From Lysinibacillus sp. B2A1 (GTDB taxonomy: Bacteria > Bacillota > Bacilli > Bacillales_A > Planococcaceae), in NCBI GenBank assembly GCA_002973635.1, contig CP027224.1, positions 506,501 to 570,500 of the forward strand: 64,000 nt of DNA, read 5' to 3'. The notes beneath the pieces were generated by a model. That model saw only the letters and a program-made list of their open reading frames with translations, did no database searches and was not told the DNA's origin. A program made the translations under genes and the position numbers. Shown in pieces: positions 1 to 8,269 of this stretch; within the stretch, counting starts at the first letter, position 1, and every line of letters begins with the position of its first letter.

Positions 1-306
1 GTCTTTTCACCTGCGTTACTAATGATTGATACTACGATACCACAAATTTTATGGGTCGTATTCACTGCAATTACTGGTATGGTAGCGATTGGGGCAGGAG
101 TAATCGGTTACTGGTATCGTAAAATGCTTTGGGTAGAACGTTTGATAGCAATTGCTGCCGGTTTATTACTAATCTATCCAGAGAAATTCTCAGATTGGGC
201 AGGGCTAGCAATTTTTATCATATTATTTATCATTCAGTTTATAACACAGCATAAAGACATTCCTGGAAAAAGGGACAAGAATGATACTAGTGTGACAGCG
301 TCTTAA
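1..306 (+). CDS. TRAP transporter fused permease, C-terminal end (partial)
   Basis: The reading frame is open from base 1, so this is the 3' end of a longer gene. The visible 101 residues start with a short FSPALLM segment, then two or three hydrophobic helices separated by the basic stretch WYRKMLWVERL, and a charged tail. This matches, from memory, the C-terminus of the fused DctQ-DctM (4TM/12TM) permease of TRAP transporters, which import organic acids with a periplasmic or lipoprotein solute receptor. The sequence seen is too short to name the substrate. No terminator is obvious before the next small gene. Family call is moderately sure. Confidence 0.6.
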   Translation, partial: VFSPALLMIDTTIPQILWVVFTAITGMVAIGAGVIGYWYRKMLWVERLIAIAAGLLLIYPEKFSDWAGLAIFIILFIIQFITQHKDIPGKRDKNDTSVTAS

Positions 307-564
307 ATACTTAATGAAATTTAACAGGAATCTGCTGATTATTATAGTGATTAAACCATTGTATAAGGTTTATTTCCCTATAGTTTTCATGTAGATTCTT
401 TTTTACTTTCTGAAAAGAATTTATCCATAATATGGTTGTTATTAATCTAATAAAGTGATTGGTTTTATATTTATTATGCATATGTAGCATTATTTGTTGA
501 TTTTTTGTAAAAAGACAATGTATAGTTATATTATCAGAAAATTCTATTAAATAGGAGTGATAAA

Positions 565-708
565 ATGAAAAAGTTGTTAAATTCAAAGTTTGAAACGTAT
601 TTAATGGATCAAGGGCCTGAATTAGTGATGGAGGAAGAAAAAAATGAGGAGCAGACTATAATCGTTCACTATGATGAATACCCACAAGGTTTTTTTACAA
701 GTTTATAA
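565..708 (+). CDS. Small acidic hypothetical protein (47 aa)
   Basis: A 47-residue ORF beginning MKKLLNSKFETYLMDQ, with a well-spaced AGGAG ribosome binding site at about 553-557 and followed by a good intrinsic terminator. The composition is acidic in the middle (EEEKNEE) and ends in an aromatic/Gly tail (YPQGFFTSL). There is no signal peptide or membrane helix. It stands alone between the TRAP permease end and the M20 gene. I do not recognise the family. The RBS plus terminator make it a credible expressed gene, but the shortness leaves doubt. Confidence 0.5.
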   Translation: MKKLLNSKFETYLMDQGPELVMEEEKNEEQTIIVHYDEYPQGFFTSL

Positions 709-720
709 TATTTATTTGAT

Positions 721-760
721 GGACTGTGCGAAAGAGTGAAACTTTCGGCGCAGTCCTTTT
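721..760 (+). terminator. Intrinsic terminator after the 47-aa ORF
   Basis: GGACTGTGCGAAAG pairs imperfectly with CTTTCGGCGCAGTCC and is followed by TTTT. It lies 12 bases after the stop of the small ORF and separates it from the M20 gene. Confidence 0.7.
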
Positions 761-880
761 GTTGTTTGTACGATTTTTGAAATTTGTATAAAGCATTTGA
801 ATACAGGTCTAATTACATATGTACTTTTCTGAAATTATTTCATGTATAATGAGTAACAAAAATGAGTATGAGGTGTAATG

Positions 881-1996
881 ATGTCAGCTGCAGTAACATT
901 AGAAGAATCAATATTTCAATGGTTTAATCATTTTCATAAATATCCTGAGGTAAGCTGGAAGGAATATGAGACAACTAAAAAAATTGCGTCCATACTAGAC
1001 GAATTAAATGTAACATATCGTTTATTAGGCGATGTGCCTGGATTAATTGCTGAAATTGGAACCGGGGATGAAATTATTGCTGTTAGAGCAGATATTGATG
1101 CCTTGTGGCAAGAAGTAGATGGGAAATGGCAAGCAAATCACTCATGTGGCCATGATGCGAATATGACAATGGTTCTTGGTGCCTTATTACTACTTAAAGA
1201 TCAGCCCTTGCAACATCGTGTTCGTTTTATTTTTCAACCTGCTGAAGAACTAGGAAATGGTGCCTGCGCAGCCTATGATCGAGGAGCAGTTGAAGGGGTA
1301 TCGCATTTATTCGGTGTACATTTAAGACCGATTGAAGAATTACCACTTGGTAAGGTTTCTCCAGCTATCCATCATGGTGCTGCTTATTTTTTAGAGGGAA
1401 CAATTCAAGGTGTAGATGCACATGGTGCCAGACCACATCAAGGTAAAAACGCCATTGATGTAATTATGGCTGTTCAACAAATGCTGAACAGTATACATCT
1501 ATCGCCGTTTGAGCCACATTCTGCGAAACTAACAAAAATTATTGCGGATGGAGGCAGTACAAATATTATTCCCGGTAACGCTAGTTTTTCAATGGATATT
1601 CGCGCCCAGCAGAATCAACAGCTCGAATTACTCCGAAGTCGTATTGAGTCTGGTTTGAAATCCATCCAGCTACAGTTTGATATTGATATGGACTGGAAGT
1701 GGATTGATTACACGCCAGGCGCTGAAGTTTCACCAATAGCAGCAAGAATGGCAAAAAAGGCAATCATTGAAGCATTAGGTGAGGAGCATTTAGCGGATGA
1801 AATCACTACACCAGGTAGCGATGATTTCCATTTCTATACTGTGAAAAACCCAGAATTAAAAGCGGCGATGATAGGTATTGGGGCTAATCTGACACCAGGA
1901 TTACATCATCCTAAGATGACATTTGATCGTAGTGCATTGATTGATGCTGCAAAAGTACTTGCATGTGTATTAGAAAAAAAGCCAGAATTCGAATAA
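881..1996 (+). CDS. M20-family N-acyl amino acid amidohydrolase
   Basis: A 371-residue zinc-dependent amidohydrolase of the M20D group, which removes N-acyl groups from amino acids in the cytoplasm. The metal-binding signatures are visible: SCGHD near residue 90, a PAEE motif near 120 (Glu-Glu, catalytic and metal), HGA/H near 170-180, and HHP near the C-terminus. The overall pattern recalls B. subtilis AmhX. ATG at 878 and 881 both occur. GAGGTG at 870-875 leaves only 2 nt before 878 but 5 before 881, so 881 is chosen. An extended -10 (TGTATAAT, 843-850) lies upstream. It is the first gene of a cluster with an NhaC antiporter, a racemase and a GNAT. The substrate is not provable from sequence; desuccinylase or deacetylase of N-acyl-L-amino acids is an inference from the neighbours. 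Confidence 0.85.
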   Translation: MSAAVTLEESIFQWFNHFHKYPEVSWKEYETTKKIASILDELNVTYRLLGDVPGLIAEIGTGDEIIAVRADIDALWQEVDGKWQANHSCGHDANMTMVLGALLLLKDQPLQHRVRFIFQPAEELGNGACAAYDRGAVEGVSHLFGVHLRPIEELPLGKVSPAIHHGAAYFLEGTIQGVDAHGARPHQGKNAIDVIMAVQQMLNSIHLSPFEPHSAKLTKIIADGGSTNIIPGNASFSMDIRAQQNQQLELLRSRIESGLKSIQLQFDIDMDWKWIDYTPGAEVSPIAARMAKKAIIEALGEEHLADEITTPGSDDFHFYTVKNPELKAAMIGIGANLTPGLHHPKMTFDRSALIDAAKVLACVLEKKPEFE

Positions 1997-2002
1997 AAAA
2001 AT

Positions 2003-2047
2003 AAAGCTATATTAAAAGATTATATTTTCTTTTAATATAGCTTTTTT
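2003..2047 (+). terminator. Intrinsic terminator of the M20 gene
   Basis: AAAGCTATATTAAAAG and CTTTTAATATAGCTTT form a perfect long stem with a T-run directly behind it, starting just after the M20 stop codon. Confidence 0.85.
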
Positions 2048-2108
2048 GTATGAACATTTTACAAAATGAATGGATATACAAGGGTTTACATTGTTTTTAA
2101 TAGCTACT

Positions 2109-2122
2109 TGAAAGCGTTTTAT
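2109..2122 (+). promoter_or_regulatory. Possible CcpA (cre) site upstream of nhaC
   Basis: TGAAAGCGTTTTAT matches the cre consensus TGWAANCGNTNWCA except for the C/A near the 3' end. It lies about 150 bases before the antiporter start. Suggestive of carbon catabolite control only; one near-match in AT-rich DNA can arise by chance. Confidence 0.3.
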
Positions 2123-2269
2123 TACGCTAAAATAGTAAGATTTGCTCGAGAAGCATAAAATTTTTGCGTTGACTTTTAATTTTTTGAATATTAAGCTAAA
2201 AAACGTAAAAAATTATTTGCGCCTTAAAATATCGGAGATGGAGATAGGTGCAAAAAAGGGGATGGGACC

Positions 2270-3715
2270 ATGAAAAAAGAAATTAATGCTCTTTGGGCAC
2301 TTTTAACTTTTGCAATTATGATTATTACGATGCTTATTACAGTAGTTGTATTAGAGCAAAGTCCTCACGTACCTCTTCTTGTTGGCACAACTGTAGCAGC
2401 AATTGTTGCTAAAATGCATGGATTTAAGTGGATGGAAATTGAGGAAATGATGTATAAGGGTATACGCCTAGCTTTACCAGCAATTGTCATTATTATTTTA
2501 GTAGGTTTGACAATCGGCGCATGGATCGGTGGCGGTGTCGTAGCAACAATGATCTTTTACGGCTTAAAATTAATTTCTCCAGCATGGTTCTTAGTAACAA
2601 TTATGCTGTTATGTTCAATCGTTTCATTGGCGATTGGTAGTTCGTGGTCTACAATGGCAACAATCGGTGTTGCTGGTATGGGGATTGGCCTAAGTATGGG
2701 AATTCCAGCAGCAATGATTGCCGGAGCAGTTATTTCAGGTTCCTATTTTGGTGATAAGATGTCGCCTTTATCAGATACGACCAATCTTGCAGCAGGTTTA
2801 ACTGGAACTAATCTTTTTGATCATATTAAGCATATGCTTTACACAACAATTCCGGCTCTTGTCATTGCACTCGTTGCCTTTGGAATTATGGGGAGAAAAT
2901 TTGCAGATGTCTCTATGAAGTCAGAAGAGATTTTAACAACTCTAAAAGTAATGGAGGAAAGCTTTGTTATTTCTCCGTTACTATTACTTGTACCAGTAGG
3001 TGTTATTGTATTAGTTGCAAAAAAAGTGCCAGCAATTCCAGCTTTAATTATTGGGATTGTATCAGGTTTCTTACTACAAATTTTTGTACAGGGCGGTTCA
3101 GCTGCAAGTGCTGTACAAGCATTACAGGCTGGATTTGAAATCACTACAGGTAATCAAATGGTGGACGAGCTATTTAATCGTGGTGGTCTAGACTCAATGA
3201 TGAATACGGTTTCAATGACAATTGTAGCAATGACATTTGGTGGTATTTTAGAATATTCTGGCATGTTAAAAGCGCTTATGAACGTTATTGTAAAATTTGC
3301 TAAGTCGACAGGTAGTCTAGTAGCTTCCACAATCGCAGCTTGTGTAACAACAAATGCTACATGTTCTGAGCAATATATTTCGATAGTAGTACCGTCACGT
3401 ATGTTTGCAGGTGTTTATCAACAACGTGGTTTACACTCTAAAAATCTATCTCGTGCGTTAGAGGATGGAGGAACATTAACCTCTGTTTTCTTCCCTTGGA
3501 ATACTTGCGGGGTGTTTATCTTAGCAACATTAGGCGTAAGTGCTATGGAATATGCACCATATGCGATTCTTAACTTCACTGTGCCTATTATTTCGATTAT
3601 CTATGCTTATATCGGGTTTGCGATTGTAAAACTAACTCCTGAGGAAATTGCAGAGGCAGAGAAACGTAAAAAAGAGCAAGAAATAAACGATGCAAATATG
3701 GCAGTAGTGGACTAA
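2270..3715 (+). CDS. nhaC: NhaC-family Na+/H+ antiporter
   Basis: A 481-residue polytopic membrane protein with about 11-12 hydrophobic helices. It fits the NhaC family, which exchanges sodium (or, in some members, organic substrates such as malate/lactate) against protons at the plasma membrane. Family-like features are the SGSYFGDKMSPLSDTTNLA segment near residue 160, conserved in NhaC proteins, and the ATNATCSEQY-like C-terminal half. The start ATG follows AAAAAAGGGGATGGGACC with a good GGGGA site. It lies between an M20 amidohydrolase and a divergently read regulator/racemase pair, so it may serve an amino-acid-related substrate rather than general pH homeostasis; that is inference. The C-terminus is highly charged. 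Confidence 0.85.
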   Translation: MKKEINALWALLTFAIMIITMLITVVVLEQSPHVPLLVGTTVAAIVAKMHGFKWMEIEEMMYKGIRLALPAIVIIILVGLTIGAWIGGGVVATMIFYGLKLISPAWFLVTIMLLCSIVSLAIGSSWSTMATIGVAGMGIGLSMGIPAAMIAGAVISGSYFGDKMSPLSDTTNLAAGLTGTNLFDHIKHMLYTTIPALVIALVAFGIMGRKFADVSMKSEEILTTLKVMEESFVISPLLLLVPVGVIVLVAKKVPAIPALIIGIVSGFLLQIFVQGGSAASAVQALQAGFEITTGNQMVDELFNRGGLDSMMNTVSMTIVAMTFGGILEYSGMLKALMNVIVKFAKSTGSLVASTIAACVTTNATCSEQYISIVVPSRMFAGVYQQRGLHSKNLSRALEDGGTLTSVFFPWNTCGVFILATLGVSAMEYAPYAILNFTVPIISIIYAYIGFAIVKLTPEEIAEAEKRKKEQEINDANMAVVD

Positions 3716-3749
3716 GTCCAAATTACCCCATCTACTAGCTAACCTTAGT

Positions 3750-3783
3750 CTCGCAGATGCAAAAGTATCTGCGAGAAATTTTT
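3750..3783. terminator. Bidirectional terminator between nhaC and the regulator
   Basis: CTCGCAGAT and ATCTGCGAG form a perfect 9-bp stem around a GCAAAAGT loop, followed by AAATTTTT. It lies between convergent genes and overlaps the stop of the minus-strand regulator. Confidence 0.75.
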
Positions 3784-5023
3784 AATAAATAGCAAAGTTC
3801 AGTTCATAGATTGTGCGTGGACGACCTTGCTGATGGGTCATTTCTTCACCTACGACTTTAGCATAGTCGCTGTCTACTAATTTTTTAATAATACGCTCTG
3901 TTGTACGTCTTGTAACCTGAAGGTATTCTGAAAGATTGTGAGCGGTAAATTGCGCTGATTGTCGCTCTCGACTAAAGTTGATGATTTTTGAAATATTTAA
4001 AGGGCTTAGGCTTGTTAGCTTTGCCATTTGTAAAACGTAAGGATCATCCGTTTTTAAAGCTAGTTTTACTTCCGATTTTGGAAATGGACCTAGCAAATTT
4101 TTATGTTCATCAAGTATATATATTTCATAGGGTTTTGCAAAAGTTAATGCGTTTTTTGCATTTTGGCTCGCCTCAAGAATGGAGTGACCAAAACCAAAAG
4201 CAAGCTTAAAGGGTATTTCAATTTGTTGCATTAAACTTTGCAAATTTTCTTTTACAAGGGTATTTTGCAAATATCCTGCTGTAGTATAAAGTTCAAAAGA
4301 ATTTGCAGTAATTTGTTTGTAGGTTGAATGTGTGGCTGTGGTAATCTTCGTTAAAATGTAGGTGTCTAATGAATTGTTTTCTGGAATTTCTAATAGACCT
4401 ACAACAGCTTTCACAGATTCTGATTTAGTTAAAAGTGATTGAGATTTTGTTTCTTCTAAGTATTGTACAATTGAATTTGTTGCATCTATCATACGCATAG
4501 CAGGTATTTGACGTTCTTGTAATTCATCAAAAACACTATGAATACTTGTAATGACATAATCAATGCTTTGTGTATTCCATAGAGCTATATGCTGCTGTAG
4601 TATTGCTTGAGTAGGTCTCGTAATAGTGATCTGCTGAATATAAGGCTTTGGACCAGAATACTCAATTTCTTCTAGAACATTTGCCACAAAAGCAGGATTT
4701 ATCACATCGATAGAAATTCTGCTTAAAGATATTGCATGATTGGCCATTACTGAGAGCAATGTTGTGGAAATAGCAGTTTCGTCTTGTTTTATATAATTCC
4801 AAGGGATTGGAATTTCTGATAAAGACGATTGGGCATATAAATAAGGTAATGTTCCCCCAAGAAATAGCGCATCACATGGTCTAATTTGCTTTAATAATAT
4901 AGTTGCCTCTTCAGGATGGCTGTAAGGATAAAATTCTAATTGAATATTCTCTACGTTTTGTGCAATACTATTAATACGTTTCATAAATGCTTTAGAGCAA
5001 ATAACTGCTATTTTAGTAGACAT
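3782..5023 (-). CDS. Transcriptional regulator with C-terminal winged helix
   Basis: A 413-residue cytoplasmic protein, not a textbook family to me. The first 120 residues look like an alpha/beta sensor (ALFLGG, Rossmann-like spacing). Residues about 270-320 contain GFGHSILEASQNAKNALTFA, reminiscent of the degenerate GGDEF-like domain of CdaR/PucR-type regulators. Residues about 355-410 form a winged helix-turn-helix (EYLQVTRRTTERIIKKLVD, then QQGRPRTIYEL). The first in-frame ATG (5032) is one base after AAGGA; the ATG at 5023 is 9 bases after it and is chosen. It is divergent from the racemase gene across an 80-bp gap that holds a direct repeat, so it probably controls the racemase-GNAT operon and perhaps nhaC. 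No ligand can be named. Confidence 0.7.
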   Translation of the reverse strand: MSTKIAVICSKAFMKRINSIAQNVENIQLEFYPYSHPEEATILLKQIRPCDALFLGGTLPYLYAQSSLSEIPIPWNYIKQDETAISTTLLSVMANHAISLSRISIDVINPAFVANVLEEIEYSGPKPYIQQITITRPTQAILQQHIALWNTQSIDYVITSIHSVFDELQERQIPAMRMIDATNSIVQYLEETKSQSLLTKSESVKAVVGLLEIPENNSLDTYILTKITTATHSTYKQITANSFELYTTAGYLQNTLVKENLQSLMQQIEIPFKLAFGFGHSILEASQNAKNALTFAKPYEIYILDEHKNLLGPFPKSEVKLALKTDDPYVLQMAKLTSLSPLNISKIINFSRERQSAQFTAHNLSEYLQVTRRTTERIIKKLVDSDYAKVVGEEMTHQQGRPRTIYELNFAIY

Positions 5024-5055
5024 GGGCAACATTCCTTTTCTATATTTTTTAATTA

Positions 5056-5075
5056 ATTAACGACGTATTAACGAC
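5056..5075. promoter_or_regulatory. Candidate operator: ATTAACGAC direct repeat
   Basis: Two exact copies of ATTAACGAC, at 5056-5064 and 5067-5075, are spaced 11 bp start to start, about one helical turn. They lie in the short divergent region between the regulator and the racemase gene. Direct repeats on one DNA face suit a winged-helix regulator binding in tandem. No protein has been shown to bind. Confidence 0.45.
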
Positions 5076-5103
5076 AACTAAATTATACAGGAGATTGATA
5101 AAA

Positions 5104-6216
5104 ATGAAAATCCAACAAGTAGAAATTTTTGCAATTCATCTACCATTAATTGAACCATTTATTATTAGTTATGCTACATATGATTCAATGCCTTCTATTA
5201 TTTTAAAGGTTACGACAGATACTGGTATTATAGGCTATGGGGAAGCTGTGCCAGATGAGCATGTAACAGGGGAGACATGGGAAAGCACGTATGCTGTTTT
5301 AAAAAATCAGCTAGTACCTGCAATCATTGGAGCGAACCCAATGGAATTTGAAAAAATTCACGATAAAATGAATAAAATTGTCAAGGATGTACCTGCCGCA
5401 AAAGCTGCGATTGATATAGCTTGTTTTGATATTGCTGGGAAAGCACTGCAGGTTCCAGTGTATCAGCTGTTAGGTGGTCGTTATCATGAGAAATTCCCTA
5501 TCACACATGTGTTAAGCATTGGAGCACCAGAAGCGATGGCAGAAGAGGCAGCAGGTCGAGTAGAAATGGGCTATCGTTCATTTAAAATGAAGGTAGGTAC
5601 AGAGGTTGTACGTGATGTTGCTCGTATTAAGGCGGTGCGCGAACGAGTAGGAGAGGACATTGCCATTCGAGTAGACGTAAACCAAGGCTGGGGGAATGCA
5701 TCCACTACATTACAAGGTTTACGTGCAATGAAAGACTTAAATATTGATTGGTTAGAGCAGCCAGTAGATAGTGAGGATATTGATGGAATGGTTGAGATTA
5801 AGTCAAAATCCGATGTTACACTAATGATTGATGAAGGACTTCGTGGTGTACGTGAGATGCGTGAAATTATTGCAAAGCGTGCAGCAGACAAAGTAAATAT
5901 AAAACTAATGAAATGTGGTGGCATTTATCCTGCTATGAAGCTAGCGGTGATGGCTGAAATGGCTGGTATCGAATGCCAGATTGGTTCAATGGTAGAATCA
6001 TCTGTTGGCTCAGCAGCAGGCTTCCATGTGGCATTCTCTAAAAAAATTATGACAAGTGTAGAATTAACAGGTCCATTAAAATTCTCCAAGGATGTAGGAA
6101 ACCTACATTATGATGTCCCGTTCATCTGTTTAAATGAAAAATCAGGTTTAGGTGTAGAGGTAGATGAAGAGATTCTTAAAGAATTATGTAAATTCTCAAC
6201 GGTTGTAACGGCCTAA
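5104..6216 (+). CDS. Enolase-superfamily (muconate lactonizing/epimerase subgroup) racemase candidate
   Basis: A 370-residue enolase-superfamily enzyme with the muconate-lactonizing subgroup acid/base set: KMK (Lys161, Lys163), metal ligands Asp191, Glu218 and Asp243, and Lys267 in NIKLMK. Two opposed lysines are what 1,1-proton-transfer enzymes (dipeptide epimerases, N-succinylamino acid racemase) use. The Asp-x-Asp that dipeptide epimerases use to hold the substrate amino group is Glu-Leu-Thr here (320-322), arguing against a standard L-Ala-D/L-Glu epimerase. Start: TTG at 5095 is 1 nt after AGGAG, while ATG at 5104 is 10 nt after it and is chosen. The GNAT gene follows 11 bp later with its own strong RBS, so the two are cotranscribed. 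An N-acyl amino acid racemase is the best inference. Confidence 0.75.
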   Translation: MKIQQVEIFAIHLPLIEPFIISYATYDSMPSIILKVTTDTGIIGYGEAVPDEHVTGETWESTYAVLKNQLVPAIIGANPMEFEKIHDKMNKIVKDVPAAKAAIDIACFDIAGKALQVPVYQLLGGRYHEKFPITHVLSIGAPEAMAEEAAGRVEMGYRSFKMKVGTEVVRDVARIKAVRERVGEDIAIRVDVNQGWGNASTTLQGLRAMKDLNIDWLEQPVDSEDIDGMVEIKSKSDVTLMIDEGLRGVREMREIIAKRAADKVNIKLMKCGGIYPAMKLAVMAEMAGIECQIGSMVESSVGSAAGFHVAFSKKIMTSVELTGPLKFSKDVGNLHYDVPFICLNEKSGLGVEVDEEILKELCKFSTVVTA

Positions 6217-6227
6217 GGAGGCACAGT

Positions 6228-6908
6228 ATGGAAAAAATCTATGAAGGAATGCTTGGAGAAACACCGTTTTATGTAACAACATTAAATCTTCAGCATTTAC
6301 AAGAAATTGAGAATTTACAAGTTGAGGTTTATGAATCATTGGCTGACCAAAGTATTTTACAGCCACTTACTACTGAAGAATTCGAATATATTTTAAAAGG
6401 CAATGGCATGATGATAGGTGCTTATGTTGGACAGGACCTAATAGCCTTCCGTGCGCTCTTAAACCCTCCTGTAGATAATGAACATCTTGGCTATGATTGT
6501 GGGATTGCGGAGGATGCATTCAATCGTGTTTTATATCAAGAAATTTCGAATGTTTCCCCTAAATACCGCGGTTTTGGCTTACAAAAAACATTAGCTAATA
6601 TTGTGATGAGTCAGATTGATTTAGCGAAATATGATTATGTTTGCTCTACCGTAAAGCCGTATAATATTCCTAGCTTAAAGGACAAATTCTCTCAGGGTTT
6701 AGTGGTGAAAGGATTAAAGATTAAGTACGTAGATAAGTTACGCTATATTTTCTTTAAAGATTTACAACAGGAGCTACCAATTTTTAAAGAAAAGAAAACA
6801 ATATCGATGGATGATACGATTGGTCAGCAACAACTTTTAAAACAAGGTTATACTGGTACTTCGATGTATGAAGATCACAATGATTGGTTCATTGTTTATG
6901 AAAAATAA
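6228..6908 (+). CDS. GNAT-family N-acyltransferase
   Basis: A 226-residue protein with the GNAT acyl-CoA pyrophosphate loop: residues about 105-120 read NVSPKYRGFGLQKTLAN, matching the R-G-x-G-L/I-Q pattern of motif A. An atypical long C-terminal extension follows (residues 150-226). It would transfer an acyl group from acyl-CoA to an amine. It begins 11 bp after the racemase stop with AAGGAGG and ends at a strong terminator. In the D- to L-amino acid pathway known from Geobacillus kaustophilus, a GNAT succinylates D-amino acids, a racemase inverts them and an M20 enzyme removes the succinyl group. The same three activities sit together here, so that role is proposed, not shown. Confidence 0.75.
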   Translation: MEKIYEGMLGETPFYVTTLNLQHLQEIENLQVEVYESLADQSILQPLTTEEFEYILKGNGMMIGAYVGQDLIAFRALLNPPVDNEHLGYDCGIAEDAFNRVLYQEISNVSPKYRGFGLQKTLANIVMSQIDLAKYDYVCSTVKPYNIPSLKDKFSQGLVVKGLKIKYVDKLRYIFFKDLQQELPIFKEKKTISMDDTIGQQQLLKQGYTGTSMYEDHNDWFIVYEK

Positions 6909-6917
6909 AAAAATTAT

Positions 6918-6960
6918 AAGCCCTGTTCTTCACAGATTGCGAAGAGCAAGGGCTTTTTTT
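6918..6960. terminator. Terminator between convergent GNAT and FhuF-like genes
   Basis: AAGCCCTGTTCTTC pairs with GAAGAGCAAGGGCTT, followed by seven T. A strong stem directly after the GNAT stop; the minus-strand FhuF-like gene ends just beyond it. Confidence 0.85.
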
Positions 6961-6971
6961 GCCAATGTTTG

Positions 6972-7682
6972 TTATTTTTTCATTGGGCAAAAGCCACAAG
7001 CCATTAAACCAGGAATGTCCTTGGAAAAACAACATGATTTTCGGACAGGGACATTTACTAAATTTGATGGGCTTTGACCACCTGTATATTGTGCCCACCA
7101 TGACTTGTTTGAGAAACGTGCCCAAGTTTTAGGATCCTCTAATATTTCAATATCATCCATCGCTTGGTCTGCTAATCCAGGGTTTGATAACAACATATGA
7201 TAGTGCCACAGTAGATAACCAAAGAAATTTTCCCAAATTGTCAAAGGCGAAACAGATGTTACTTTACGAAGCTGTTGCACAATAACATGCCCATCATATA
7301 AGATCTTCTCTATAACTGATTGACGCTCATCCTCATTCACGTAACGCCAATCATTTGGGTTGACAAACATTGCGACTGTAAAGCTATTAAATTCCTTTGC
7401 AGCATCAAAGCGAAGCTCAATTGGCTTGCCATCCCATACCTCGTCATAAGCAGCAAGCATGTAAAACTGCATGGCGAAAAACATTCCGTAGCGGCGTCCA
7501 AAATGGGAGATGGCTGCTGCCTCTGTTGCTGCGTCCGTAATACCCATCATCAGATTTAAAAAGTCAGGATGGTAAAAGTCCTTATGTATATCGGCTAATG
7601 TAAATAATGTTCGTTTCGGCTCTGTCGTATAAATGCTATAGGAATTTAATTGTCGAACTTGATCCATCGTTAATGCTGGCAT
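6972..7682 (-). CDS. FhuF-like (2Fe-2S) siderophore-iron reductase family protein
   Basis: A 236-residue protein ending in CCFSKDIPGLMACGFCPM, which fits the C-C-x10-C-x2-C motif that binds the [2Fe-2S] cluster in FhuF-type ferric-siderophore reductases. The N-terminal 200 residues are rich in aromatic residues (WENFFGYLLWHYHML) as in that family, though the rest is divergent. It would reduce siderophore-bound iron in the cytoplasm. The first start codons (GTG 7691, ATG 7688) lie in or against the AGGTG site; ATG at 7682 has a 6-nt spacing and is chosen. A Fur-box promoter lies 600 bp away beyond the next gene, which fits an iron theme but does not prove co-regulation. Confidence 0.7.
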   Translation of the reverse strand: MPALTMDQVRQLNSYSIYTTEPKRTLFTLADIHKDFYHPDFLNLMMGITDAATEAAAISHFGRRYGMFFAMQFYMLAAYDEVWDGKPIELRFDAAKEFNSFTVAMFVNPNDWRYVNEDERQSVIEKILYDGHVIVQQLRKVTSVSPLTIWENFFGYLLWHYHMLLSNPGLADQAMDDIEILEDPKTWARFSNKSWWAQYTGGQSPSNLVNVPVRKSCCFSKDIPGLMACGFCPMKK

Positions 7683-7800
7683 TGTCATCACCTATTCTTT
7701 CAATCGTTTGCTATTTCAATTATAAATTATTCAATTTTGCTTCACAAATGGAAAGCGATATAGTAAAATACATTAAACATATCTGAAAGGTAGGTTTTTG

Positions 7801-8232
7801 ATGTCACAGCCACAAATAATTCCAAGGCCGCTTGTTCGACTCAATCAGTGGACGATTCTTTTAAGTGTCATTCTCACATGGCTAACAGGGGTTAGTTGGA
7901 TTTTAGCTATTCCTTTAGCAGCAAATTTACTAGGTGTTTTAGTTAATTTTAATCCCATTATTCGATGTGGAAGGCTATTTTTAAAAAAAGCACCTTCTTC
8001 CTATATACCAGAGGATGCCCAGCAGCAAAAATTAAATGCAAGCATTGCAAGTTTTTGTTTAGCAGGTGGATTCATTACTTTTCTGTTAAAGTGGCAGGTG
8101 ATTGGCTATGTCTTTACAGGAATGGTAGCTATAGCTTCATCGATAGCAATTGCAGGCTTTTGTATAGGTTGTTTCCTACATTTTCAGCTAAAACAATGGC
8201 AATATCGCCGCTCGTTAAAGAAGGCATTGTAG
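7801..8232 (+). CDS. DUF4395 family membrane protein
   Basis: A 143-residue protein with four hydrophobic segments (about residues 15-33, 34-50, 80-100, 105-130) and the family-like pattern PRPLVRLNQW near the N-terminus and FNPIIRCGRLF near residue 50, typical of DUF4395. Function unknown; relatives often sit near sulfurtransferase or redox genes, which are not seen here. An in-frame TTG at 7798 precedes the ATG; AAAGGTAGG at 7786-7794 gives about 6 nt to ATG 7801, so that start is used. Divergent from the FhuF-like gene and followed 40 bp later by the Fur-box promoter of a small RNA. Confidence 0.75.
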   Translation: MSQPQIIPRPLVRLNQWTILLSVILTWLTGVSWILAIPLAANLLGVLVNFNPIIRCGRLFLKKAPSSYIPEDAQQQKLNASIASFCLAGGFITFLLKWQVIGYVFTGMVAIASSIAIAGFCIGCFLHFQLKQWQYRRSLKKAL

Positions 8233-8269
8233 TTATAAAAAATTTTAATAATTAATTTTCAGATTACTG

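Noticed and set aside
311..586. 91-residue minus-strand ORF after the TRAP gene
   Set aside because: No ribosome binding site, AT-driven composition, and it runs into the start of the better-supported 47-aa gene on the other strand.
5104..6216. Standard L-Ala-D/L-Glu dipeptide epimerase
   Set aside because: The Asp-x-Asp substrate-binding motif of that family is Glu-Leu-Thr here and no murein-peptide genes are adjacent, so the more general racemase call was kept.
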